Assembly: GCF_946885885.1 (NCBI RefSeq)
Contig: NZ_CAMPHN010000046.1
Span: 1 to 29,379, forward strand
Direction of reading: 5' to 3'
Length of the DNA stretch: 29,379 nt
DNA from: an uncultured Pseudomonas sp.
Lineage (GTDB): Bacteria > Pseudomonadota > Gammaproteobacteria > Pseudomonadales > Pseudomonadaceae
This document shows positions 16,605 through 26,055 of the stretch, piece after piece. The notes under the pieces are model-generated. The model was not told the origin of the DNA. It made no database searches and saw nothing but the letters and a program-made list of their open reading frames with translations. Both the position numbers and the translations under genes were made by a program. Each line of letters starts with the position of its first letter. The stretch's first letter is position 1.

Positions 16605-18144
16605 TGCAATCCGCCTTTCCGCTCCGTATTTCCTCACAACGACGTACCACTTCTGCGACCGCCAAGATAGTGCGGTCATTCACCGATGCAATACGCATGT
16701 CGGTTTGTGACGCAAGACGATCACGCTCCCCAAGCAGAAACTCCAACACATCCTCGTGAGGGCCATCTGCCCAAGGCTGGAAATTGACGCAGGTGTAACA
16801 AGCAATTGGTGCGGAAAATCCGCAAAAGCCATGTTTTCCGCAATTACCCATGGGCTTCATCGAAGGATCGAATCTAGGGTCGCATACCCGACTGCTCGGG
16901 TCACCGGCACGCCTGGCATGAGACTCGTTTTGGATAATCATTCCGGCAAAGGCCTGTGCTATTGGTGCAAGTTGCAACGCCAACGCACGATCAATCCGTT
17001 CCAGAATTTCAGGCCGAGCCTCTATGTAAACTCCCACATTTTGCGTGTCGGTGTGGTCCAATAGTTCAGCGATGATCAGCTCTCCGTGGCCTTCAATGAC
17101 TGCCCTGGTGGCTACGGTGCGACGAAACCGGACGGCAGTGACGTGCAATGGCCGCCCCGTGCGCTCAGACATCGCAGATAACTTACTAAGGCCAACACGC
17201 AGCATGAGACCGAGCGAAGGACCTGTACGGTGATACTCAAATCCATCTGGGTAACTACCAAATTGGCGCCTTGCAGGGAATAACGGTGCCTTCGAGGGGT
17301 CTGACAAGCGCCGCTGGAACCTCTTATAAACATCATCCCGGTGCCGCACCAAAACTTTACCGACATGTGAAACAAGCACTCGGTCTTTAAACTCTGCGCG
17401 AGACAACTGATTACGCTGCTTCGCCCTGGGAACTCGAAGTGTATAGATAACTGTTCCATCTTGAGCAGATGCAACACCAACATCACACACTTTTAAAGAT
17501 GCATACTGTACAGAACGCTGCCCGAGAGCCATAAACAGATATGTTAATAAATAAACTTCTTGATCAACCTCACCATCATCATAAGCCCTATCGAGAGCCG
17601 ACTGAAGAGTTCCCCATTCGATGTCTGTGAATGGGCCGTGAAACGGGTCATGTGTCAGTACAGCCTCTCCCTTTCGGTTACCTCTGGTTCGAATCTGCTT
17701 AAGCAATGAAACTGCATCGGCAGTCACTCCTGGGTATCCGAGGGCGCGCCACCGTTGCAACAAGCCAGATATATTGCCGAGATACCATAGCGTGTTGTCG
17801 CTCAACATAGCTCTATAACTGATAAGGTCATGGCTGTTTATTTCTGCTAACGGGGTATCCCGACTGGCGCACATGGTCCTCACATAGTGCCCCAGCCGTT
17901 CGAACATATTTTTCACGTGCGATGGCGACATATTCGCTGCATACCACAGCAGCGTGAGTTTCGCCGACGTGACGAACGATGCTGTAGCAGGCCAAGCAGC
18001 AAAGTTCAGGCTCATGGCCATCGTTGTGTCACGGTAAACCCATCTATCTTTGCGTGGATATAACTCAACACCGGACCGCGTCAAAGCCACGGCAGGCAAT
18101 TCTGGAATTGCCTCCCAGCTTCCGGTTGCCACCTGTCTATCCAT
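16597..18144 (-). CDS. Middle tyrosine recombinase with Cys-rich tail (GmtY-like?)
   Basis: The 515-residue protein shows R210 (MALGQRSVQYASL), R341 in a RFRRT segment, H364 in LLDHTD and candidate nucleophile Y373 in VGVYIEA. The first His of the normal H-x2-R motif is replaced by V338. A C-terminal cluster (C435, C441, C449, C452) followed by FQPWADGPHEDVL is typical of recombinases found in trios. It overlaps the upstream recombinase by eight bases and the downstream one by eight bases, consistent with fixed stoichiometry and joint function. Whether it is catalytically active or structural is uncertain because of the missing His. The GmtY equivalence is tentative. Confidence 0.78.
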   Translation of the reverse strand: MDRQVATGSWEAIPELPAVALTRSGVELYPRKDRWVYRDTTMAMSLNFAAWPATASFVTSAKLTLLWYAANMSPSHVKNMFERLGHYVRTMCASRDTPLAEINSHDLISYRAMLSDNTLWYLGNISGLLQRWRALGYPGVTADAVSLLKQIRTRGNRKGEAVLTHDPFHGPFTDIEWGTLQSALDRAYDDGEVDQEVYLLTYLFMALGQRSVQYASLKVCDVGVASAQDGTVIYTLRVPRAKQRNQLSRAEFKDRVLVSHVGKVLVRHRDDVYKRFQRRLSDPSKAPLFPARRQFGSYPDGFEYHRTGPSLGLMLRVGLSKLSAMSERTGRPLHVTAVRFRRTVATRAVIEGHGELIIAELLDHTDTQNVGVYIEARPEILERIDRALALQLAPIAQAFAGMIIQNESHARRAGDPSSRVCDPRFDPSMKPMGNCGKHGFCGFSAPIACYTCVNFQPWADGPHEDVLEFLLGERDRLASQTDMRIASVNDRTILAVAEVVRRCEEIRSGKADCNG

Positions 18145-19414
18145 CGTTATTCGTCCTACTCACAAGTTGGCCTTGTAACTCAAGCGAAATCTCTTTGGCT
18201 TTATTACGGACGTACCGACGTGTATAAGTAGCAGCAGTATCTGATGTAGGCGACCACCCCATTAGATAGCTACGAGCCTGACGCTCGTTCTCGGGGGTTA
18301 CGCCTTTTTCATCCATTTTCTTAGAAAATGCGTCGTTCCATGTGTGTCGCAATAAGTGCGCGGAGAGCCCTTGGAGCAACGATGGGGATTTTTCGCACAG
18401 ATCCTTAAATAGCCTCCCAATGGCCGATTGGCTCATAGGCTGTCCAGTACGACTGGCGACGAACAGATATGGATGTTTTTTTGAGTAGGGCAATGCACTG
18501 CGATAACTCAAAATGTAGGCCTGCGTCTCCGAAAGGAGTGCCTCACCAAGAGGAAGTATCCGTGCCCGGGTCTTCGTCTGCGGCTGATAACGTCGTGGGT
18601 CATCGGGGTCATCGGCACGCCGATGGATTGTGACTTCCTTACGATAGGCCACAATATCACTAACCCTCACCCCCAAAGCTTCCCCAACTCTAAGCCCCAG
18701 GTTCAATAGCCATTGAATAAGCAGGGCATTCCGGTAGCGCGTATGCGGGTCACGCCACGGATTATCAGGAGACTGAGGATCGATAATTCGCAGCAGCTCC
18801 GCTACTGACTCCTCAGGCAGTCCCTCACGCTGGCTTAATGTGTTCCCCCCTGACCTGTGCGGGATGCGTGAGTCTATCGCCTCGGCCACTCGCCTAGACA
18901 AGTCTCCCAGCCGTGCGGCTGACAATGGAGCCAGGCCATGACGGCCCAGAGCTTCTTCCGCAAGCCACTGGAGATACATCCGGATATATCGCAGCCGGTT
19001 CGCCGCTACCTCTGGTGCAACCTCAGCGAGCAAAACCCTCTGCGGGCCCATACGCACTTTCTCAATAGTCAGTACTTTTGGGGGCGAGCCCTCACGCTCT
19101 TCTGATAGCGCGGCCAATTGAGTAAGGGGTAATCGACAGAAACGTGCCAAATCCTCCACCTCAGCTAGCGATAAAAACTCACCTGCGATAAGCCGCGATT
19201 CAAAATCGATACGGCGGAGATGAAGAAACAAAAGGAAGACCATCACACTACGGAGAACAATGGCAATGGTGTTAGCCGCCCTGTTCTTTCCACGCACTTC
19301 CGCAAGTACAAATACCATCGGGGCGAACACAGGCACCCCGTCCAGATCGAGAAGAACCGGTAAACGTTCTCCTGAGGCGAGGGTAATGTTTTTTACTCTG
19401 TAACCGTGGGGCAT
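18137..19414 (-). CDS. Tyrosine recombinase, first gene of the trio
   Basis: The 425-residue protein has a SAM-like core-binding N-terminal half and a complete catalytic half: R242 (LGLRVGEAL), a lysine near K281 (TKTRARILPL), H353-x2-R356 (SAHLLRHTW), W387 and Y397 (TYTRRY). The start has GGAG eight bases upstream. The TTGTTTACGC repeat overlaps this start, so recombinase binding there could both control expression and mark the element end. It is the first gene of a four-gene overlapping operon and the island gene nearest ssb, as expected for the mobility end of an integrated element. Confidence 0.87.
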   Translation of the reverse strand: MPHGYRVKNITLASGERLPVLLDLDGVPVFAPMVFVLAEVRGKNRAANTIAIVLRSVMVFLLFLHLRRIDFESRLIAGEFLSLAEVEDLARFCRLPLTQLAALSEEREGSPPKVLTIEKVRMGPQRVLLAEVAPEVAANRLRYIRMYLQWLAEEALGRHGLAPLSAARLGDLSRRVAEAIDSRIPHRSGGNTLSQREGLPEESVAELLRIIDPQSPDNPWRDPHTRYRNALLIQWLLNLGLRVGEALGVRVSDIVAYRKEVTIHRRADDPDDPRRYQPQTKTRARILPLGEALLSETQAYILSYRSALPYSKKHPYLFVASRTGQPMSQSAIGRLFKDLCEKSPSLLQGLSAHLLRHTWNDAFSKKMDEKGVTPENERQARSYLMGWSPTSDTAATYTRRYVRNKAKEISLELQGQLVSRTNNDG

Positions 19415-19483
19415 TGTTTACGCTCCAATCAGGTATCAGATAGCTAACAGCGTAGCTTCTGTTTTCAAGAAAGGCGTAAACAA
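19414..19483. repeat. 10-base inverted repeat at the island end
   Basis: TTGTTTACGC (19414-19423) and GCGTAAACAA (19474-19483) are perfect inverted copies separated by 50 bases. They sit between the first recombinase and the ssb terminator. The outer copy touches the terminator and the inner copy touches the recombinase start codon. This is the expected place and form for recombinase arm or core sites. A further TTGTTTAC lies at 19517-19524 and another at 173-180. Confidence 0.6.
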
Positions 19484-19518
19484 AAAATCCCGATAAGCTC
19501 AAGGCTTACCGGGATTTT
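19484..19518 (-). terminator. Rho-independent terminator of ssb
   Basis: The 15-base arms at 19484-19498 and 19504-19518 pair across a TCAAG loop with a single A-C mismatch (a G-U wobble in the ssb transcript). On the minus strand the stem ends in AAAATCCCGGTAAGC/...GGGATTTT and is followed by TTGTTTACG. It lies 26 bases past the ssb stop codon and directly abuts the island repeats, so it marks the chromosomal side of the junction. Confidence 0.75.
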
Positions 19519-19544
19519 GTTTACAGATTACGCTTTGGTGGGGA

Positions 19545-20036
19545 CTAGAACGGGATGTCGTCGTCGAAGCTGTCGTAGTCCGGCGCTGGCTGGGCAGCCT
19601 GCTGCGGGGCCGGACGCGGCGCTTGCTGTTGCGGCGCGCGCTGCGGGGCCGGACGTTGCTGACGCGGGGCGGAATCGCCACCGGCATTGTCCGGACGGCC
19701 GCCGAGCAGCTGCATGGTGCCCTGCATGTCGACGATGATTTCGGTGGTGTAACGCTTGATGCCGTCTTTTTCCCACTCGCGGGTTTGCAGCTTGCCTTCG
19801 ATGTAGACCTGCGAACCTTTACGCAGGTACTCGCCGGCGATCTCGGCAACCTTGCCGAACAGCGACACGCGGTGCCACTCGGTTTTCTCGACCTTCTGAC
19901 CGGTCTGCTTATCGGTCCACTGTTCGCTGGTCGCCAGGCTCAGGTTGGTGACCGCGTTGCCGCTCGGCAGGTAGCGGGTTTCCGGGTCCTGTCCGCAGGT
20001 ACCGACCAGAATGACTTTGTTAACCCCACGGGCCAT
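19545..20036 (-). CDS. Single-stranded DNA-binding protein
   Basis: The 163-residue product is a bacterial SSB. An N-terminal OB-fold ([46 protein letters not shown]) covers about residues 1-110. A Gln/Pro/Ala-rich flexible linker follows, then the acidic tip DDDIPF that recruits replication and repair partners. It works as a homotetramer on single-stranded DNA during replication, recombination and repair. GGAG at 20043-20046 overlaps the MFS stop codon region, and the two genes are nine bases apart, so they are likely co-transcribed. It is core genome with high G+C, and the island ends just beyond its terminator. Confidence 0.98.
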   Translation of the reverse strand: MARGVNKVILVGTCGQDPETRYLPSGNAVTNLSLATSEQWTDKQTGQKVEKTEWHRVSLFGKVAEIAGEYLRKGSQVYIEGKLQTREWEKDGIKRYTTEIIVDMQGTMQLLGGRPDNAGGDSAPRQQRPAPQRAPQQQAPRPAPQQAAQPAPDYDSFDDDIPF

Positions 20037-20045
20037 AACGTTCTC

Positions 20046-21437
20046 CTAGGCTTTCACGTCGTCGGCGCCGGCGATGAGGCGCTCAAGGGACGTGCGATCC
20101 AATTGTTGGGTATCGACTTTGATATAGATGGCCGCTTCATCGGCCACCACCACGGCATCCGCCACTCCGGGCACAGCCTGTAAACGCTCGGCCAGCCCCA
20201 CTTCGCACAATGCCGCGGCTGAAAGCGGCAGGCGCAGGCTGGTGACATAAGGCGGTTCGCGCATAGTAACAGCAAAGCCCAGCCAAAGAAGAGCCATGGC
20301 CGCACAACCCAGGAACACGCCCGACAAGCCGTAATGCTGATACAGCCAGCCGCCGAGAATGCCGCCCAGGGCCGCACCGAGAAATTGACTGGTGGCGTAC
20401 ACGCCCATCGCCGTGCCCTTGCCGCCGGCCGGAGCGATCTTGCTGATCAGCGAAGGCAAGGATGCCTCCAGCAGATTGAACGCGGTGAAGAACACCACGG
20501 TGCCCAGCACCAACGCGCGCAAACTGCTGCCGAACGACCAGAAGTACAGCTCGCAGAGCAGCAACACCGCCACCGCACCAATCAGTATGTGCCTCATCCG
20601 CCGCTGTTTTTCACCATAAATGATGAATGGCACCATGCCGAAGAAGCCCACCAGCAGCGCGGTCAGGTACACCCACCAATGTTCTTCCTTGGGCAAACCG
20701 CCCTGCGCCACCAGCGCCAACGGCAGGGCGATGAAGCTGGCCATAAGAATGGCGTGCAGGGCCAGAATGGCGAAATCCAGACGCAGCAGATCGGGGTTGC
20801 GCAGGGTCGGCAGCAGCGCCTGTTTAGCCACCCCGGACTCGCGATGCCGTAAAGGGCCGGCCGAGTTCGGCACCAGGCCTGCGACTATAAGGATGCCGAG
20901 CAAGGCCATGGCACCGGTGGCCCAGAACAGCCCGGACAAACCGAATGCCCGGGTCAGTAACGGCCCGACCACCATGGCCACGGCGAACGACAGGCCGATG
21001 CTCATGCCGATCATGGCCATGGCCTTGGTCCGGTGTTGCTCGCGGGTCAGATCGGAGAGCAGTGCCATCACCGCCGCGGAAATCGCCCCGGCGCCTTGCA
21101 GCACGCGACCGGCGATCACGCCCCAGATCGAATCGGCGTTCGCCGCCAGCACGCTGCCGGCGGCGAAGATCAACAAGCCGGCATAGATCACTGGCCGGCG
21201 CCCGATACGGTCGGAGAGCATGCCAAAGGGCATCTGCAGGAACGCCTGGGTCAGGCCATAGGCGCCGATCGCCAAACCGATCAACGCGGGCGTGCTGTCG
21301 GTCAGCTCCATGCCATAGGTCGCCAATACCGGCAACACCATGAACATACCGAGCATGCGGAATGCGAACACCAGCGCCAGCCCACCGGCCGCACGGGTTT
21401 CGCTGCCACTCATGCGCTCGTTGTGCGGGTCGTGCAT
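20046..21437 (-). CDS. YajR-like MFS transporter with C-terminal YAM domain
   Basis: The 463-residue protein has about 12 hydrophobic segments and the MFS motif A SDRIGRRP after the second. The last 65 residues form a soluble alpha/beta domain (CEVGLAERLQAVPGVADAVV, then AAIYIKVDTQQLDR) resembling the ferredoxin-like YAM domain of E. coli YajR. It is a predicted inner-membrane proton-driven exporter with unknown substrate. AAGG lies eight bases before the chosen start; a second ATG eight codons in is possible. It precedes ssb in the same operon and is divergent from uvrA across 134 bases, the usual Pseudomonas arrangement. Confidence 0.9.
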   Translation of the reverse strand: MHDPHNERMSGSETRAAGGLALVFAFRMLGMFMVLPVLATYGMELTDSTPALIGLAIGAYGLTQAFLQMPFGMLSDRIGRRPVIYAGLLIFAAGSVLAANADSIWGVIAGRVLQGAGAISAAVMALLSDLTREQHRTKAMAMIGMSIGLSFAVAMVVGPLLTRAFGLSGLFWATGAMALLGILIVAGLVPNSAGPLRHRESGVAKQALLPTLRNPDLLRLDFAILALHAILMASFIALPLALVAQGGLPKEEHWWVYLTALLVGFFGMVPFIIYGEKQRRMRHILIGAVAVLLLCELYFWSFGSSLRALVLGTVVFFTAFNLLEASLPSLISKIAPAGGKGTAMGVYATSQFLGAALGGILGGWLYQHYGLSGVFLGCAAMALLWLGFAVTMREPPYVTSLRLPLSAAALCEVGLAERLQAVPGVADAVVVADEAAIYIKVDTQQLDRTSLERLIAGADDVKA

Positions 21438-21505
21438 GGAAAACGCCTTGTCGAAATAGTCGGCGATTCTAGCAGTCCCATTAGCGATGGCACAGCAGTG
21501 ACGCT

Positions 21506-21535
21506 TTGCCGCCCCGCCGCCTGGGGCCGTATACT
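21506..21535 (+). promoter_or_regulatory. Sigma-70 promoter for uvrA
   Basis: A -35 element TTGCCG (21506-21511) and a -10 element TATACT (21530-21535) are separated by 18 bases and lie 36 bases upstream of the uvrA start. I looked for a LexA box (CTG-N10-CAG) in the ssb/uvrA divergent gap and saw none that is convincing. Confidence 0.6.
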
Positions 21536-21571
21536 CGATGGTTTTCCGCCCGCCATGCGAGGCCGTTGTTT

Positions 21572-24412
21572 GTGGACAAGATTCTGATCCGGGGTGCGCG
21601 CACCCATAACCTAAAAAACATCGACCTGACCCTGCCGCGCGACAAGCTGATCGTGATAACCGGCCTGTCCGGCTCCGGCAAGTCGTCGCTGGCGTTCGAC
21701 ACGCTCTACGCCGAAGGTCAGCGCCGTTATGTCGAATCGCTGTCGGCCTATGCCCGGCAGTTCCTGTCGATGATGGAAAAGCCCGATGTCGACACCATCG
21801 AAGGCCTGTCGCCGGCGATTTCCATCGAGCAGAAATCCACCTCGCACAACCCGCGCTCCACCGTTGGCACCATCACCGAGATCTACGATTACCTGCGCCT
21901 GCTGTATGCCCGCGCCGGTATCCCGCGCTGCCCGGATCACGATCTGCCGCTGGAAGCGCAGACCATCAGCCAGATGGTCGACCAGGTCTTGGCGCTGCCC
22001 GAAGGCAGCAAGCTGATGCTTCTGGCGCCGATCGTGCGCGAGCGCAAGGGCGAGCATTTGGCGATCTTCGACGAGTTGCGTGCCCAGGGCTTCGTCCGCG
22101 TACGGGTCAACGGCAAGATTTACGAGCTGGACGAACTGCCCAAGCTAGATAAGCAGAAAAAGCACAGCATCGATGCCGTGGTCGACCGCTTCAAGGCCCG
22201 CGGCGATCTGCAGCAGCGTTTGGCCGAATCCTTCGAAACCGCGCTCAAGCTGGCCGATGGTCTCGCCCTGATCGCGCCTATGGAAGGAGAAGAAGGCGAA
22301 GAAATCATCTTCTCCGCGCGTTTCGCCTGCCCGGTGTGCGGCCACTCGATCAGCGAGCTGGAGCCCAAGCTGTTCTCGTTCAACAACCCGGCCGGCGCCT
22401 GCCCGACCTGCGATGGCCTGGGGGTGAAACAGTTCTTCGACACCAAGCGCCTGGTCAACGGCGAGCTGACCCTGGCCGAAGGCGCGATCCGCGGCTGGGA
22501 CAGGCGCAACGTCTATTACTTCCAGATGCTCGGCTCCCTGGCCAACCATTACGGGTTCAGCCTGGAAATGCCGTTCGACGACCTCAGCGCCGAACACCAG
22601 AAGTGCATCCTGTTCGGCAGCGGCACGCAGAACATCGACTTCAAGTACCTCAACGACCGCGGCGATATCGTCAAACGCTCGCACCCCTTCGAAGGCATAG
22701 TGCCGAACCTGGAACGCCGCTACCGCGAGACCGAGTCGACCAGCGTGCGCGAAGAGCTGGCCAAGTTCCTCAGCACCCAGGCTTGCCAGGATTGCCGCGG
22801 TACGCGCCTGCGCCGCGAAGCGCGGCATGTATGGGTCGGCGAGAAAACCCTGCCGGCGGTCACCGGCATGCCGATCGGCGACGCCGCCGATTATTTCGCC
22901 AGCCTCGCGCTGAGCGGCCGCCGCGGCGAGATCGCCGAGAAGATCCTCAAGGAAATCCGCGAGCGCTTGCAGTTCCTGGTCAATGTCGGCCTCGACTACC
23001 TGACCCTGGACCGCAGCGCCGACACCCTGTCCGGCGGCGAGGCGCAACGCATCCGCCTGGCCAGTCAGATCGGCGCCGGCCTGGTCGGGGTCATGTACAT
23101 TCTCGACGAACCTTCGATCGGCCTGCACCAACGCGACAACGAGCGCCTGCTCGGCACTCTGAAACACCTGCGCGATATCGGCAACACGGTGATAGTCGTC
23201 GAACACGACGAAGACGCCATCCGCCTGGCCGACTATGTGGTGGATATCGGCCCCGGCGCCGGCGTGCATGGCGGCCAGATCGTCGCCCAGGGCACCGCCG
23301 CCGAGGTCATGGCCCACCCGGATTCGCTGACCGGCAAATACCTTTCCGGCCGGGTGAAGATCGAAGTGCCGGCCAAGCGCACGCCGCGCAACAAAAAAGC
23401 CATGCTGAAAATCAAGGGCGCACGCGGCAACAACCTGCGCAATGTCGATCTGGAGATTCCGGTCGGCTTGCTGACCTGCGTCACCGGCGTGTCCGGCTCG
23501 GGCAAATCGACGCTGATCAACAACACCCTATTCCCCCTCAGCGCCACCGCGCTGAACGGCGCCACCACCCTGGAAGCCGCCGCCCACGACAGCATCGACG
23601 GCCTGCAACACCTGGACAAGGTGGTGGACATCGACCAGAGCCCGATCGGCCGCACCCCGCGCTCCAACCCGGCGACCTACACCGGCCTGTTCACCCCGAT
23701 CCGCGAGCTGTTCGCTGGCGTGCCGGAGTCGCGTTCGCGCGGTTATGGCCCAGGGCGCTTCTCCTTCAACGTCAAGGGCGGGCGCTGCGAAGCCTGCCAG
23801 GGCGACGGCCTGATCAAGGTCGAGATGCACTTTTTGCCGGACATCTACGTGCCCTGCGATGTGTGCAAGAGCAAGCGCTACAACCGCGAAACCCTGGAAG
23901 TGAAGTACAAGGGCAAGAACATCACCGAAGTGCTGGACATGACCATCGAAGAAGCGCGCGCGTTCTTCGATGCCGTACCGGCCCTGGCGCGCAAGCTGCA
24001 AACATTGATGGACGTGGGCCTGTCCTATATCAAGCTGGGGCAGAGCGCGACCACCCTGTCCGGCGGCGAGGCGCAGCGGGTCAAACTGAGCCGCGAGCTG
24101 AGCAAGCGCGACACCGGCAAGACCCTGTATATCCTCGACGAGCCGACCACCGGCCTGCACTTCGCCGATATCCAGCAATTGCTCGACGTGCTGCATCGCC
24201 TGCGCGACCACGGCAACACCGTGGTGGTGATCGAGCACAATCTGGACGTGATCAAGACCGCCGACTGGCTGGTCGACCTCGGCCCCGAAGGCGGCTCCAA
24301 GGGTGGCCAGATCATCGCGTGCGGCACCCCGGAAGAAGTCGCCGAAATGCCGCAATCGCATACCGGTTATTTCCTCAAACCCTTGCTGGAAAGGGACCGC
24401 GCCACCGAGTAA
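21572..24412 (+). CDS. UvrABC excinuclease subunit A
   Basis: The 946-residue product is UvrA, the damage-recognition ATPase of nucleotide excision repair. It has two ABC-type ATPase modules: Walker A GLSGSGKS (31-38) and a second GVSGSGKS in the C-terminal half, each with an LSGGEAQR signature. Two zinc modules are visible (CPVCGH with CPTCDG, and CEACQG with CDVC). UvrA works as a dimer with UvrB and UvrC. The start is taken as GTG at 21572, matching the family's usual D-K-I-L-I-R-G-A opening and preceded by GAGG with nine-base spacing; an upstream in-frame ATG at 21506 lies inside the promoter. Length fits other Pseudomonas UvrA proteins. Confidence 0.98.
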   Translation: MDKILIRGARTHNLKNIDLTLPRDKLIVITGLSGSGKSSLAFDTLYAEGQRRYVESLSAYARQFLSMMEKPDVDTIEGLSPAISIEQKSTSHNPRSTVGTITEIYDYLRLLYARAGIPRCPDHDLPLEAQTISQMVDQVLALPEGSKLMLLAPIVRERKGEHLAIFDELRAQGFVRVRVNGKIYELDELPKLDKQKKHSIDAVVDRFKARGDLQQRLAESFETALKLADGLALIAPMEGEEGEEIIFSARFACPVCGHSISELEPKLFSFNNPAGACPTCDGLGVKQFFDTKRLVNGELTLAEGAIRGWDRRNVYYFQMLGSLANHYGFSLEMPFDDLSAEHQKCILFGSGTQNIDFKYLNDRGDIVKRSHPFEGIVPNLERRYRETESTSVREELAKFLSTQACQDCRGTRLRREARHVWVGEKTLPAVTGMPIGDAADYFASLALSGRRGEIAEKILKEIRERLQFLVNVGLDYLTLDRSADTLSGGEAQRIRLASQIGAGLVGVMYILDEPSIGLHQRDNERLLGTLKHLRDIGNTVIVVEHDEDAIRLADYVVDIGPGAGVHGGQIVAQGTAAEVMAHPDSLTGKYLSGRVKIEVPAKRTPRNKKAMLKIKGARGNNLRNVDLEIPVGLLTCVTGVSGSGKSTLINNTLFPLSATALNGATTLEAAAHDSIDGLQHLDKVVDIDQSPIGRTPRSNPATYTGLFTPIRELFAGVPESRSRGYGPGRFSFNVKGGRCEACQGDGLIKVEMHFLPDIYVPCDVCKSKRYNRETLEVKYKGKNITEVLDMTIEEARAFFDAVPALARKLQTLMDVGLSYIKLGQSATTLSGGEAQRVKLSRELSKRDTGKTLYILDEPTTGLHFADIQQLLDVLHRLRDHGNTVVVIEHNLDVIKTADWLVDLGPEGGSKGGQIIACGTPEEVAEMPQSHTGYFLKPLLERDRATE

Positions 24413-24509
24413 AGGCCAAGCAAGGCAACCTCTCTGCCCGGGCCAGGTCAAACTGGAGTCCCCCGGGCGGTGCTGGCGGGACATCCCGTCTTTCACAAGG
24501 AGAGTTCCG

Positions 24510-25778
24510 ATGCGCCTGACTTTAGCTGCCGTCCTGCTTGGCGCAGGTCTTACCCCCACGATTGTCACTGCTTCCCAACCGAATGGCCCTTGGCTCAACG
24601 AGCAACAACAGGTCTCGCTCGAAGGCTTTATGAGCAACGCCCAGCTGTACGACCAACTCGCCGGCGTGGCGCGTCGCTCCGGCGGCGTACTCAGCCTGGA
24701 ACAGACCGGCATCAGCGGCGAGGGCCGGCCGATCTGGCTGGCGCGCCTGGGCAAACCGGATAAACCGGCGGTGATGATCATCACCCAGCAACACGGTAAC
24801 GAACCCCACGGCACCGAAGCGGCCCTCGACCTGATTCGCAAACTGGCGTCGGGCGGCGCCTTCTCCGAGCAGGTGCTGGCCAACCTGCAGGTGCTGTTCA
24901 TTCCCCGCGTCAACCCTGACGGAACGGCGCTCGCCACCCGTGGCAATGTCGATTTCAGCGCGCCGCAAACCACCGCCAGTTGCCTGCGGGCGGACGGTAG
25001 CCTGGACCCCGCCAAGCTCGACCAAGGCCTCGGCGCCAATGTCACGGTGTATACGCTGGAGAGTGGCCCGCGCAAATGGAGCTACGACATCAACCGCTAC
25101 CACTGGCCGGATTGGAGCCAGAGCACCCAGATCCTCTGCAACCCCGGGCTGGCCGACCAGCTTCATTTCAACCCGACTCGGAACCCGGTACCGGAAGCCG
25201 CGGCGGTCCGCAGCGCCTATGAACGCTACCAGCCCATGTGGATGGTCGATGTACACAACCAGAACCCCGCCGTCGTACTCGACGATGCCGACCCCGAAGC
25301 CAATCGTCCCGGACGCCAGGTAACCGCCTCGATCGCCTGGCCAACCAACGCCGACGTCGCTGAAGAAGCGGTCGACCTGTCGAAGCAGATGGCCCTGGTA
25401 ATGAAGAAACGCTCCATGGAAATCGGCCATATGGAGGTCACCAACTATTACTACCAGCGCCCGGACGGCAGCATTCGCCGTGGCGGCGGCGAGCCCGGCA
25501 TTGCCCGCAACGCGTATGCGCTACTGGCCAGCGAGCGCTTGGCCAAGGGTGCCGAAGGACCGCTGGGCGGTAGCATCCTGATGGAGATAACCGGGCTGAA
25601 CAGCCGCGGGCAAAAATCCATTGGCATGCTGCGCAACAACGTCAGGGAGATGCTCGAAGCAGTGCTCGTGGCCACTGCCGACGGCAGCCTGCTGACTGAG
25701 GATCCGGCCGAAGCGGAGCACCTGCTGCGCCCCGGCCAGGAAGTCGACGAACCCTTGCCCGACCCACACGACGAATAG
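24510..25778 (+). CDS. Secreted M14-family zinc metallopeptidase
   Basis: The 422-residue product begins with an apparent signal peptide (MRLTLAAVLLGAGLTPTIVTA), so it is likely exported to the periplasm or beyond. The M14 carboxypeptidase features are the zinc ligands H95-G-N-E98 in QQHGNEPHG and H249 in VDVHNQNP, a DINR segment (193-196) for substrate carboxylate binding, and a later MEITG segment that may carry the catalytic glutamate. AAGGAGA six bases before the ATG at 24510 fixes the start. It lies 97 bases after uvrA on the same strand and ends at a strong terminator. The substrate is unknown; M14 enzymes trim C-terminal residues of peptides or cell-wall peptides. Confidence 0.85.
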   Translation: MRLTLAAVLLGAGLTPTIVTASQPNGPWLNEQQQVSLEGFMSNAQLYDQLAGVARRSGGVLSLEQTGISGEGRPIWLARLGKPDKPAVMIITQQHGNEPHGTEAALDLIRKLASGGAFSEQVLANLQVLFIPRVNPDGTALATRGNVDFSAPQTTASCLRADGSLDPAKLDQGLGANVTVYTLESGPRKWSYDINRYHWPDWSQSTQILCNPGLADQLHFNPTRNPVPEAAAVRSAYERYQPMWMVDVHNQNPAVVLDDADPEANRPGRQVTASIAWPTNADVAEEAVDLSKQMALVMKKRSMEIGHMEVTNYYYQRPDGSIRRGGGEPGIARNAYALLASERLAKGAEGPLGGSILMEITGLNSRGQKSIGMLRNNVREMLEAVLVATADGSLLTEDPAEAEHLLRPGQEVDEPLPDPHDE

Positions 25779-25786
25779 CCTGAAAC

Positions 25787-25819
25787 GAAAAAGCCCCGAA
25801 ATATATTCGGGGCTTTTTC
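25787..25819 (+). terminator. Rho-independent terminator after the M14 gene
   Basis: A perfect 14-base stem GAAAAAGCCCCGAA / TTCGGGGCTTTTTC with an ATATA loop lies just past the peptidase stop codon. The A- and T-rich ends of the arms allow it to work in both directions, so it may also stop transcripts coming from bfr. Confidence 0.92.
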
Positions 25820-25890
25820 ATGGCTCTGTACCAGTTATGTTCCATGGGGTGTTCGGGGAAGAGTGGTCCTGCTTGCAAGGGCCACAATAG

Positions 25891-25967
25891 GTAGGGTGCG
25901 CCGTGCGCACCAAGAGTCTGCAGCCAGCGCTGGTGCGCACGGCCTAGGCGGCCCCGCGTCACCCTAC
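25891..25967. repeat. REP-like imperfect palindrome
   Basis: Arms GTAGGGTG (25891-25898) and CACCCTAC (25960-25967) enclose an inner pair, GCCGTGCGCACC (25900-25911) and GGTGCGCACGGC (25932-25943). The outer and inner stems are separated by a bulge on the right side. This form, GTAGGGTG with GGTGCGCACGG arms, is a common intergenic repeat in Pseudomonas-type genomes. The surrounding 25820-26055 region has no gene. Confidence 0.65.
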
Positions 25968-26055
25968 GAGGTCGGATCCTTCACACTTAAGCGCCCAAGC
26001 CTGAACGCAACACACTACTGGGGCATAGCCTTTTCATCGGTACCGGCGAGCCTGT

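Noticed and set aside
21438..21571. LexA/SOS box in the MFS-uvrA gap
   Set aside because: No sequence fits CTG-N10-CAG with an A+T-rich centre; only an ordinary sigma-70 promoter is visible.
22145..24519. Open frames of several hundred codons overlapping uvrA in other frames and antisense
   Set aside because: They are low-complexity Arg-, Pro- or Ala-rich translations expected from high-G+C codon bias, with no family resemblance; uvrA explains the region.
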